Below, in pieces: positions 47,701 to 56,700 of a stretch of DNA of 64,000 bases (position 1 is the stretch's first letter; each line of letters begins with the position of its first letter). The position numbers were made by a program, and so were the translations under genes. This DNA is from Tritrichomonas musculus (taxonomy: Eukaryota > Parabasalia > Tritrichomonadida > Tritrichomonadidae), in contig JAPFFF010000044.1 of NCBI GenBank assembly GCA_039105265.1, positions 620,001-684,000 of the forward strand, given 5' to 3'. The notes under the pieces were generated by a model. The model saw only the letters and a list, made by a program, of their open reading frames with translations, searched no databases and was not told the origin of the DNA.

Positions 47701-50700
47701 GAAATGGGGTCGTAATTCAGATATAATGACTCATAATCACACATTCATGTTTGAAAATATTTCATTTGAATTCATTAGTGACTCAACAGGAGCAACATTA
47801 ACTGATTTTTCAACTAATTCAGTTGATTCCTCATTACAAGACTTTAATTATAATGATGACAGTTGTGGATTACTTAAATTTAAACTAAAATACAATAATA
47901 CATCAGATGATACGAATATTGGTTATGGTCAAATGAAGATAACATTTACTTCTCATGATGGTAATGAACATAAAGAATTTAACATTAAAGCATTTATTGG
48001 TAATGGTATTGATGGTCAAGCTGATCATGAAGTTATATTATTTAATGATATATACATTTCAACATTAGAGCTGTCAATGTATGAAAGAATTAAAACAACT
48101 AATTATGATAACAATAAGTTACGTCTTTATTTACGTGAAGGATTCTTTTATCAAATTCCTGAAGGTGATATTAAATATGATAAAGGAACTAATCCATTTG
48201 GTTATTTATTTGATCAACAAGCATATGACATTATTCCTAAACCTGAGTCATGTTCATATCTTACAACTAATCATAATATCAGAACTGATGGTATTGTTAT
48301 TGGATCAAACATAGAAACACATAGCTTTTTAATTAATGATTTAGGTAATAATGTAACAATAATGAATAGTAGACTTGAAGATGTTGAAGAAAAAGAAGCG
48401 CAAGACCGTAATGATATTAATAAAATGCAACAAATTATTAGACAAGAAGAGAAATATGGTTGGACCAAATGGTTAAGTGTAGCATTAACGGGTGCTACAT
48501 TAATTGGTATTGGATGGAAGGCTGGATCATGGTTATTTGAAAATTGTGGTACAAAATTCTTTAGACGAAGAACACCACAACCTGAGATAGAACATTTATC
48601 AGAAGAAACGGCTAGTTCAAATACTGCAGAAACAAATTCATCAATTGAATCATTAACGTCTCGACCAGTTGAGCATGGATCAATGGCAGGAGGACCTATT
48701 CCAGCTATTAAAATTAATTCACAAGCAGATTATGAACAATCAATGAGAAATATTGATGACATGTATAAACGATTACATATTTATGATGAAGATGAAGGTG
48801 GAAATGAAAGTACTAACATTAATGATTACAAATACTTTGAATTATTTACACATGCTAAGCCCATTAAATTTGATAATTTAACAATATTCAGAGGTGTTAT
48901 GCGTATTGGTGATTTCATGAAAATAGGTAGAATTACTGATGATGATAAACTTGATGCATTCATTTCAATCAGTCCTGGTACAGTATTTAGGTTTTATGAT
49001 GATGATGGAAATGACATACTCATTAATGGATTTGCAACTAATGATGAACTAACATGGGATGCTAATCATGTTGTATTAGGTAATGTATTGAAGGATCATT
49101 TAAAGAACAATTATGTGAAACTTACGAATCTCCAGAATTATTTGAAGAAAGAAGACATATTATCAACTGAGAAAATAACTCAAGAATTATCAATCGCTAC
49201 AAAATTCGTAAACGGAACAAATGCTGAAAATAAAGAAACTTATATCACAAATTTGGATGGAGATTTATGTAAAATATTAAAGAAATCATCATTAATTGTT
49301 AAAGGTTCTTGTAATAATGATGATATATCAGGAGAATATTTGTATGATAGTGAAGAACTTGAATATTATCATTACAAAAAAGGCGAAAATACTTTTTCTA
49401 TATACTTTTTCTATTACTCCGGAACATTCAGATATAATGGAAATTGGGTTGTGGACCTAGAATCAGTAAGTTATTCATACAAACCTGATGTTTATGATGA
49501 ATATTGTATTCCAAATATGAATTTCGTAAAAGATAATTATGCATTGACAACAGAATTGACCCATGCTATTGAGCAAGTAAAAAGTGAAATTCCAGAGATT
49601 ATTGAGGGGCAAACAACAATTCAATTCAAAATTGAAAATAATACAATTCCTGATTTGGATTACGACACATATCATGAAATGATTGAGCAATATGGGCTGG
49701 ATATTGTTTCATCAAACAATTACTATACGGCTCATTATGTTCACGTAGATTATTCGTACGATAACGATCAACCCTCTCAGATAATGCGTATGGAAGGAAG
49801 TGGTTCTAGTCTTTGGTTTCTGTATGACTGCCATGAATTAATCAATCCAGGAACTGGTGATACACCAGAAATATTATCATGTTCAATAACCAAAAATATC
49901 GAACCAACAGACAAAAACGCTTATTCGGCAAGATATGTGTCGAATACTTTTGCTTTGAAAACGGATATACCAGAACCTGTTGATTTAACACCATATTACA
50001 CTAGTGCCCAAGCTGATGAGAAGTATGCTTTGAAGAGTTCATTAAATGAATTATTAACAAACAATGTTTATACTTCAGCTGATTTAATAAATGATTCACC
50101 AAAAACTACTGATTTCGATAGATTTTATTATAATGAATTATATGGTATATTCGAAAAAAATGAGAAACCAATAACTAATCTAGCTTCATTAATATTATCT
50201 GGAGTTGTATTTAAATGTCAAATAAATGGTTATTTAACTAAATCAGAATGCGATGCTAAATATGCATTGAAGTCATATGTTGATGAATTACATGCAACCA
50301 CAAACACAACTATCACTCATTACTGTCCGATTGAAGAATCAATGAATTCAATAAATGATTTTGTAATTGGTGCACCAGTATATATGACAGGTAAGGTTTA
50401 CAGATATGACAAATCAACTAAGTCTTTCATATCAAGCACTGAATCAGACACTACGGATTGTATTTGTTCAGTAAAGACTAATGGTAAATGGAACACTTTC
50501 ATAGGTATATGCACTTCTATTGATGAAGCTAATAAATGCGTTACATTTGCTTCAGGTGGTGACTATTTAGTTAAAGTTGATGACTCTTCGGGCTATTCAT
50601 TAGGAAGTGAAGTTTTCATTGATTGTACAGACAATAAACTTAAAATACTTTCTGGAGAAACTGCAATTACTTCAAAAATAAGAAGAACAACCGTAGGTAT

Positions 50701-50749
50701 TATAACAAGTATCATAAATGAAACTACATTAGCTGTATTTAAGGCTTAA
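44786..50749 (+). CDS. Giant fibre protein with shaft repeats, element 2
   Basis: 1987 residues. Residues about 15-310 hold six to seven beta repeats with the pattern Y-x-AG-x-(A/G)-L-(T/S)-LN-x-DNKFDVNVD-(N/G)-ST-(I/L)-K-(I/V)-N, like the shaft repeats of trimeric viral fibres. A beta-rich body follows, then a coiled coil (VEEKEAQDRNDINKMQQIIRQ) and a hydrophobic segment near 1235 (WLSVALTGATLIGIGWKAG). Residues about 1600-1730 are the module shared with element 1, then YALKSS and YALKSY triggers and a C-terminal domain (GAPVYMTGKVY to TLAVFKA) that resembles phage fibre tips. A hairpin-bearing segment (47532-47546) lies in frame. Likely host attachment. Confidence 0.8.
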   Translation: MYSKQNVDENTDYKPGHAISLEDRMISVKYDSTLCLNNEGCLSVVNSGSSGGGGIDYKGGKGIQIINDQINANVDGSSIKVNDKNQLEVINGGGTGKEYKAGNALTLNTDSFDVNVDNSTIRINEQNQLTVPQPTIPTYTAGSALTLNTENKFDVNVDNSTIKINDKNELTVPQPIIPSYTAGKGLTLNPDNKFDVSIDNSTIKINEQNQLTAINECKTYSAGDGIEIDNVNATIKARVDGTTIKCEDGVLNVPQPTIPTYTAGSALSLNQDNKFNVNVDGSTLKVNASNQLEVINGITPSFRAGDGISISNDVISINQKWFDIKDAVTNPEGTLQFHNVSTDSSKKDIRLCVIDVKYPKLKTLSGSETINKKLDTSFFTQNLGMNPDYEMNFNTSIKQESISSNHTSVTNSVTNSVTNSDEHDLYLLTITDIPNDLNLSSPNSEFLRVHLPSYIKDQHGKPIDSVVCNAIRNDLYSCDIESSGFNDEINSTFINVNEDIPIDIVTFNAVGCDFDIKHIAQELDPQTLTVENYEVRVCDKDKKPLAIFISDGTGKFAIHGSDLPSGSVDLPNSIFHYNHEQHKDLFKDEVKIEFSVDADAPAYKTYSFMNFKNNSGKPSYSIPIIKEINEPSPDPEPGHYKSNDYPTIFMKTTEGWDVNFNDMMDQWGNDIPSEMYPLATIYVCNKNDPNKFLITYKVDQKQIVDYDREIFNESCFNGPVFHYNYEKYHEVLGEKILFIFGYNPVIKPIVTYNIYITFENKDNSLVSAIRSDKHSSSNSNYYTVEYSENHEQPGIISSKSIDLKNLLLRGELMIDIIYDKTNIKTENIIKCKELIADNAFTLYRSPLIFIYEPEDFGVELIHGIKYWYIDFGYSHDSDKFKALPNNQPFEFIDNKIFGLHYSLKKELIVTEGSSEREQSSHWHSSESKWNGGNVFYHVKENADLIDKYDKEDPLMNSLIISNCEQLTLTLQKKWGRNSDIMTHNHTFMFENISFEFISDSTGATLTDFSTNSVDSSLQDFNYNDDSCGLLKFKLKYNNTSDDTNIGYGQMKITFTSHDGNEHKEFNIKAFIGNGIDGQADHEVILFNDIYISTLELSMYERIKTTNYDNNKLRLYLREGFFYQIPEGDIKYDKGTNPFGYLFDQQAYDIIPKPESCSYLTTNHNIRTDGIVIGSNIETHSFLINDLGNNVTIMNSRLEDVEEKEAQDRNDINKMQQIIRQEEKYGWTKWLSVALTGATLIGIGWKAGSWLFENCGTKFFRRRTPQPEIEHLSEETASSNTAETNSSIESLTSRPVEHGSMAGGPIPAIKINSQADYEQSMRNIDDMYKRLHIYDEDEGGNESTNINDYKYFELFTHAKPIKFDNLTIFRGVMRIGDFMKIGRITDDDKLDAFISISPGTVFRFYDDDGNDILINGFATNDELTWDANHVVLGNVLKDHLKNNYVKLTNLQNYLKKEDILSTEKITQELSIATKFVNGTNAENKETYITNLDGDLCKILKKSSLIVKGSCNNDDISGEYLYDSEELEYYHYKKGENTFSIYFFYYSGTFRYNGNWVVDLESVSYSYKPDVYDEYCIPNMNFVKDNYALTTELTHAIEQVKSEIPEIIEGQTTIQFKIENNTIPDLDYDTYHEMIEQYGLDIVSSNNYYTAHYVHVDYSYDNDQPSQIMRMEGSGSSLWFLYDCHELINPGTGDTPEILSCSITKNIEPTDKNAYSARYVSNTFALKTDIPEPVDLTPYYTSAQADEKYALKSSLNELLTNNVYTSADLINDSPKTTDFDRFYYNELYGIFEKNEKPITNLASLILSGVVFKCQINGYLTKSECDAKYALKSYVDELHATTNTTITHYCPIEESMNSINDFVIGAPVYMTGKVYRYDKSTKSFISSTESDTTDCICSVKTNGKWNTFIGICTSIDEANKCVTFASGGDYLVKVDDSSGYSLGSEVFIDCTDNKLKILSGETAITSKIRRTTVGIITSIINETTLAVFKA
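47532..47546. other. AAA-triloop hairpin inside the fibre gene, flanked by a short direct repeat
   Basis: GGGAAC-AAA-GTTCCC. The 9-bp word TCGTCCGAA occurs on both sides (47522-47530 and 47555-47563), as if the segment had been inserted with a duplication. It encodes SSEREQSSHWHSSE in frame. Confidence 0.7.
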
Positions 50750-50750
50750 A

Positions 50751-51422
50751 TTAATATGTCATTTTCAAACTAATTCCATATTTAACAAATTCACTATAAA
50801 TGTTATTGTAATCATATTTAAGCTCACTAGTTTTGCCGTCTTTAGTGATTAATATTTTTGCAACTTTGATGAATTTTGAGGAAGAAGCAGAGCAACCACA
50901 TCCAACATCTGAATCATCAATGACTAACTCAACTTTATCGCAATCAGTTAATAGCTTTATCATATTCATTAATAGCTTACTATCACATACCACATATGAG
51001 TTAATTTTCAAAGGATTACCTTCATACATTTCAACTAACATTTGTAAAAATTGATTTTTCTTTTCTAAATCCTCAATTTCATTTCCGATATCTGCAATAC
51101 CTTTGTCTCGAGTTAATGGGGAGTTGTTGCTTGTTTGAGGTTGAGATTGATAATTCGAATCCGTCGTTGTCGGAATATATAAAGTTTGACCAAGACCGTA
51201 GGTCGCGGAACGAAGATCCTCCTGTGACGTATCCATGGGTTGGTTCGCTTGAGTAAAATTTACGTTAGGGTTAAGAGGTTGAACATTAGGATATAACGGA
51301 ACTGTTTGAGGTCGTGGCTTAGTTGATGGTTTAATGTTAATGTTAACACTGGTTTGTTGCTCTTGCTTAATAGTATTATCAGTCTCACTGCTCAAAATTC
51401 TTGCTTGTCTTAATGCACACAT
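50751..51422 (-). CDS. Small conserved Maverick protein, homologous to the gene at 4100-4633
   Basis: 223 residues starting MCALRQARILSSE. The first about 115 residues are disordered, rich in P, N, T and Q. The C-terminal part (LEKKNQFLQMLVEMYEG, then VELVIDDSDVGCGCS) aligns with the element 1 protein at 4100. It ends 1 bp after the fibre stop, on the other strand, as its element 1 counterpart lies beyond the fibre ORFs. The conserved Cys pair could bind metal. Function unknown. Confidence 0.75.
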   Translation of the reverse strand: MCALRQARILSSETDNTIKQEQQTSVNINIKPSTKPRPQTVPLYPNVQPLNPNVNFTQANQPMDTSQEDLRSATYGLGQTLYIPTTTDSNYQSQPQTSNNSPLTRDKGIADIGNEIEDLEKKNQFLQMLVEMYEGNPLKINSYVVCDSKLLMNMIKLLTDCDKVELVIDDSDVGCGCSASSSKFIKVAKILITKDGKTSELKYDYNNIYSEFVKYGISLKMTY

Positions 51423-51500
51423 TTATTTTTAAATAAAAATATTACTTCATCAATTTTATTTTTAATTCAAAATAAAGGTTTCAATTCGAGAACTTCATTT

Positions 51501-51737
51501 ATGGCTTTTGGTAGTTGGTTTAAAAAGTTGGCAGGTAAAGTTAAATCATTCGCTAAAGATTTTAGTGATGGATTTCGTTTTGGATGGAATAAGACGAAAT
51601 CAATAATGGAAAAATTACCGGTTGTTGGTAATGTTGCAAAAATATTACCTAAATTTGATAATTCAAATAATCCAGCGTTGGAGTATTTCGGTAGTGACGG
51701 ATATTACGATAGAAATGTTAAAGATAAAGGTTCTTAA
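51501..51737 (+). CDS. MAFGS-type amphipathic virion protein candidate (element 2, copy 2)
   Basis: 78 residues starting MAFGSWFKKLAGKVKSFAKD. Its N-terminal eight residues are identical to those of the gene at 42172-42453, so it is a paralogue, but the tail differs (FGSDGYYDRNVKDKGS). A basic amphipathic helix is the main feature. It is divergent from the 223-residue gene and overlaps the 85-residue gene by 20 bp at its 3' end. Confidence 0.7.
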   Translation: MAFGSWFKKLAGKVKSFAKDFSDGFRFGWNKTKSIMEKLPVVGNVAKILPKFDNSNNPALEYFGSDGYYDRNVKDKGS

Positions 51738-51975
51738 CGGCTCTGTTTAATAATGCTCTAACTTTCATGCATTGATCATATTTATTTTGAATTTTTTGAC
51801 GGTTAAGTTTACCTTTTTCAGTTTTTGGTTCAGGTTGACTTAATACTTTTCTATAATATTGAAGACGTGAATTTATAAGTTTCAGTGTTGGAGTAGCAAA
51901 TGTTTTACGTTCATGTCGTTGTTTAAGGGCTGGAAGCCGGAGATCTTGATCTCGAGGTGGTAAGGTTTGAGACAT
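51718..51975 (-). CDS. Small basic protein, element 2
   Basis: 85 residues from the ATG at 51975 (MSQTLPPRDQDLRLPALKQR). It is rich in R, K, Q and L and likely helical in its second half (QKIQNKYDQCMKVRALLNRAV). The start is preferred to a longer upstream reading because of the AAAATATG context and the T-run. Convergent with the MAFGS copy 2 gene. It may bind DNA or act in the core; unproven. A palindromic GAGATCTTGATCTC lies in its 5' part. Confidence 0.55.
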   Translation of the reverse strand: MSQTLPPRDQDLRLPALKQRHERKTFATPTLKLINSRLQYYRKVLSQPEPKTEKGKLNRQKIQNKYDQCMKVRALLNRAVKNLYL

Positions 51976-52080
51976 ATTTTTATTATGTGATAAAAAATTT
52001 AATTTATGAAAAATAAACCAAATAATTATTTTTGCATTCATGAAATCATCAAATATCTTTAATTTAATTCATTTTAAAAC

Positions 52081-53709
52081 ATGACCGAAACATTATTTAA
52101 TAACACAGATGGAATAATTTCATATGTGACAAGTAAGATAGAAAAGTATGAACCGAATAAATTTGAGGAACAAGTGAAATATTATATAAATCATTATTGT
52201 GAAAAATATTTGAAAGTGAAAATTCCAGCTCAACATATAAACAATTTCTATATAATTCATTACTTAACCATTCGTGATATAGTAAAGGATGAAGAACATA
52301 GACGTGAAGTAGAAATGGAACGTGAACGAATGGCAGATTATGAAGAAGCAGTGAGAATAGCAAGAGAGGATTTAATGAGTAAAGTATATAAAAACCAAAA
52401 TGAAACAGGTAAAAAAGCGGCATATGATTTAAAATCATTTCGACCATTACTAGATGAAGATAAACAGAAAATATATTTGGAGTATAAGAAAGCATGGGAT
52501 GAAGCACACCCAAAAAAAGAAAAGCCCAAGGAGAAATCATTTAAGGAAAGGTTGGATGAATACGTAATTTTACATAATGGAGATAATGAACTTTTAACAT
52601 TTGAGGATTTTGTTAAAGTCACAAGTAGATGGAATAGAGGAAGAAGATCAATTAATAATTGGTATGAAGATTATAAACGAAAATATTTTCAACAACCAGG
52701 GGCAATGATAGAAATACCAAATGTAGAATTAACGGGATTGTTGGGATTTAAAGGTAAAGATAAAATTAGAGCTTTAAAATTGCTTAATCCAGAACTGAAA
52801 GAAGAAAAAGGAAAAATTACTTCATCATTTCCGTTAAAAGAAAATATTAAACGTTTTCAATTACATAGAGTTGCAGAAAGAAACACATGGATGATTGATT
52901 TAATGGAAATATACATTAAGAAAAAACAACCGTTAAAATATTTAATTGCAATTAATGTGAACACTAAATATTTATATGCACAAATTTTGAATGTGATGCT
53001 TTCAAAAACAGAATTTAGTAAAGATAAATTAAAAGCGACAATGTCATATTTACGAGCATTACAAAAATTAATTGATAAAGGAATGAAGGTGGAACATTTA
53101 ATCGGTGATGGTGAAGGTGCATTTAATTCAAAATTGGCTCGTGAATCATTTTATAATTCACGAGGAATTGATTTTAAACCAGTAGCTAGACAACCTAAAG
53201 GTGCTTATCCTGATTTTATGAAATATGAACAGGAGAAAGCAAATAAAACAGAACCTTTACATTCAAGTTTAGGAATTGTTGATAGAGTAATTAGAACCAT
53301 TAGAGATATGGCGTATAATATGAATATTGGTATTATTAATCCTGAAGTAATGGATGAAATCGTAAATCAATACAATAACGCTCCACATAGAGGATTGAGT
53401 AAATGGGCAGGATTTAGTGTAACTCCAAAGATGGTAAATGATGATCCAGAACTTGAAAATTATATTGTGAGGAGAATATTACAAGCTAATTGGGAAATTA
53501 AAAATAATGCAAGTTTTAATATTAATGATGGCGTAAATGTTAAAGTTTATAATATGACGGACAATAAATTGAAAAGAAGGTCAGTGATAAGACCAGGAGA
53601 GTTTAAAGTTATTGGTAAAAAGAATGGATTATATGAAGTTGAAGGAAAACTTAATGGTGTAAGTGGTGAACCTCAATTATTACCAAGATATTTATTAGAT
53701 CCTATTTAA
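52081..53709 (+). CDS. INT: Retroviral-type (rve) integrase of element 2
   Basis: 542 residues. An N-terminal helical region is followed by a charged stretch (RREVEMERERMADYEEA) and a catalytic core of the rve/DDE type: acidic positions in WMIDLMEIY (about 272), LIGDGEGAFNS (about 343) and SLGIVDRVIRTIRD (about 400). The C-terminus has a small beta-barrel-like segment (VNVKVYNM, RPGEFKVIGKKNGLYEV) as in other Maverick integrases. It catalyses insertion of the linear element with a 5-6 bp duplication, in agreement with the GCCTT seen here. It is convergent with the polymerase gene, overlapping by 4 bp. Confidence 0.88.
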   Translation: MTETLFNNTDGIISYVTSKIEKYEPNKFEEQVKYYINHYCEKYLKVKIPAQHINNFYIIHYLTIRDIVKDEEHRREVEMERERMADYEEAVRIAREDLMSKVYKNQNETGKKAAYDLKSFRPLLDEDKQKIYLEYKKAWDEAHPKKEKPKEKSFKERLDEYVILHNGDNELLTFEDFVKVTSRWNRGRRSINNWYEDYKRKYFQQPGAMIEIPNVELTGLLGFKGKDKIRALKLLNPELKEEKGKITSSFPLKENIKRFQLHRVAERNTWMIDLMEIYIKKKQPLKYLIAINVNTKYLYAQILNVMLSKTEFSKDKLKATMSYLRALQKLIDKGMKVEHLIGDGEGAFNSKLARESFYNSRGIDFKPVARQPKGAYPDFMKYEQEKANKTEPLHSSLGIVDRVIRTIRDMAYNMNIGIINPEVMDEIVNQYNNAPHRGLSKWAGFSVTPKMVNDDPELENYIVRRILQANWEIKNNASFNINDGVNVKVYNMTDNKLKRRSVIRPGEFKVIGKKNGLYEVEGKLNGVSGEPQLLPRYLLDPI

Positions 53710-56700
53710 AGAACTTCATAATTGTTCGCTCTTAATCCTTTTATAAATGGTGCACATGCTTCATTCGGTAATACTATCATTTTATTATGAAATCCAGTTA
53801 AAGCATTTTTGTTAATCGTTATTTTTGACATCATGTTATGATTCATTTGTAAGTTAATGTTCTTACCTGATTTAACACTTTGATTATCTAATATATCCTT
53901 ATAATCTGATGAAACAATTTTATTTGTTTTTAATGAGACACCTTTAAGTTTTAAGGATTTGGTCACACCTTCGTGGGCTTTGCCCTGAGCATCTATAAAT
54001 GCGTTATTCCATATTGTATAACATTTAGGACATAAAGCTACTTGATTATCACCGTATTTTTCAACACAACAACCCAAAATTTTCTTTTCATCATAAACTG
54101 TATTAATTGATGGATCAGGCATGAATTTATAAATATTTTCATCATAAAATTGTTGATCTTTAATGATGTGTTTAAATACTTGATCATTTGATTCATTCAT
54201 GTTTCCAGCAATAGCAAAATAAGCTGAATCAGTGTCTGCAGATGTTAAATGAAATTTATTAGTGTCCAAACATTTAAACATAAAGTCATAAATGAATGTT
54301 AAATACCAAAATTTAGCATTATCAAGAGTGAAGAATGCCGTTTGAATACATGTCTTACACCTGAATGATTTAGGATTTGATTGAATAAGGAATGTATCAT
54401 CAGCAATTCTGGAACCATTAATATAAGTATCTGATACAATTGATTGATAAGCTTTATCCGAATCACAAATTTTAACCTTACTATATTTTTCTGTATTCAT
54501 TCCATCATAACCGTATGAACCATTCATTGATATTTTATAAAATTTTTCGTTTCCGGATGATTTACCAGCAATAATATCTTGACGTTTACGCATGAATTCG
54601 TTAACAAATGGATGAAAAGCTTTATTTGCCTCATACAATGATAAATTAAGGATATCAATGACTTTTAATCCATGATCAATGAGGAACCATAAATAATAAC
54701 AACCAAAAGATTTAAATTCACCCATTGTATCTAATGTCATTGTTAATTTAGTATCTGTTTTATCAATAACACTAATTTTATTTTTCTTTCCGTATTGATA
54801 CATATATGAACCAATAACATCTTCAGTATTTTTAATATCAAAATTACGAAATACTGGTGGAAAGTTAATGAGATCATTTATTTTATTAAGGGGACATTCT
54901 AATTTAACTTTAGCTCTAAATATCAATTCAGGATTTGGTTCATATCTATGTTTAGTATAAATTATATTCATACATTTTTTATAAACTTCATCTTTTTTGT
55001 TTCCATTTTCATCATAACATTCAAAACGAGTAATTAATGAACCGGGCATATACATAATGCCTCCATGATAAGGGTTAAATTCATGATAATTTGACGAAAA
55101 TGATGAAGGATAAAGTGAGTTGAAATCAACACCCACAACATGTGAAACAATATGGGGTGTATCATATGAAATAACTTTATTATGCTCAAATTTGAATTTA
55201 TTAATGTGTGAAACACCACGGATATTTTTACGATGCATTACCATAGATAAACCACCTGTTATACCTTCACGTAAATCATAATATTCTTTTTCATTTGATA
55301 AAGTAGATGGTAATTTATGAAGTCTGCAATATTTATTTAATTGAATTCTTAAACGAGTCACTTTATCATCTGAACGATTTCTTAATTGATTGCATGATGC
55401 ACAAGCTAATAAACAATTACTTAATTCATGACCTATATCATTATTGATTCTATCAAGTGTTGGTTTATTATGATTTGTGAAATGTTCACCACAGAGATGA
55501 CATTTACCAGTTGAAGGATTATTATATAATTTCATGAATTCATCAAAATCATCTTCTGAAACTACTTTATTTAAATTACGTTGAGGTTTGTTTGGATTTA
55601 ATTTATTGAATCTTTCATCTTGATAATAATATGAATCACATTTATAACTCCACCAATTTAGACTAGGAATGAAAGTATTTGATGTATTGATTATGTTATA
55701 GTCAATTGATGGATCAAAATCTTTATAAGCTAGTGCGTATTTAATACAAACTGAATTTTTAGATAATGAAAGATTTGAGATTAAATCAACGTTATATTGA
55801 GCGTTTAAATTAATGAGGTTATCAATTGGTTTAATCATCATTTCAACATCATTATCATTATAAGAAAGTAAATAATCCCAACGTGTATTAAAACGTTTTG
55901 AATCTTCAAGATATAGTTTATATTCTTCTTCAGTAATGAGGAAACGTTGACCAAGATATGAATAAAAGTCTTTATATTCGAATGGTTGAGATTGTGAAAG
56001 TACAACATTAAAGTTTTCAGTATTGACAGCTTCATATGGAAAAACGCCTTTTGATGAATTGGATTCACCACCAAAATCAATACCAAATTGTTTTAATGTA
56101 CCACCAGCAATAAATGCTTGAGCATCAATGAAACGTAAAGAAATTTTATCAGATTTAAGAATGAATTGTTTAAGAGCAGTAGATGAACCAATTAATGAGT
56201 TATTATCAACTGACCAAGAGCAATTTTCACCTTTATGATTAAAATATTGTTTAAATAAATTTGAATCGAAACGTGAAGAATTAAAACCAAATACAGTAAC
56301 TGTTTCGAGATCATGAACTATATCTTTCGGATCTTCAATATTGAGCATTTGTTTATAAAAGTTAATTTTATCATTAATGATTAAATGAGCTTGATTAAAC
56401 ATATATTCAATCCAATGAATAATAAAATCTTTATCACGAGCATCAAAATGTTTTGTTAAAGTTCCTGATGAAAATTTAATGCAACAACTGACAGATAAAG
56501 GAATTAAACGTGAATTAATCGTTGTTGATTTAGTTAATGATTCATTTATTGATTGTTCCATTGTTTCAAAATCATATGTCATATAATATTCTTGAGGTTT
56601 GAATTGAAGGTTATGAGCTAGACAATATTCATAAACAGAGTTGGATAGAATATGAGGACAATATGGTAAAGATTGTTTTTCAACAATGAAGTTTTTCTTA

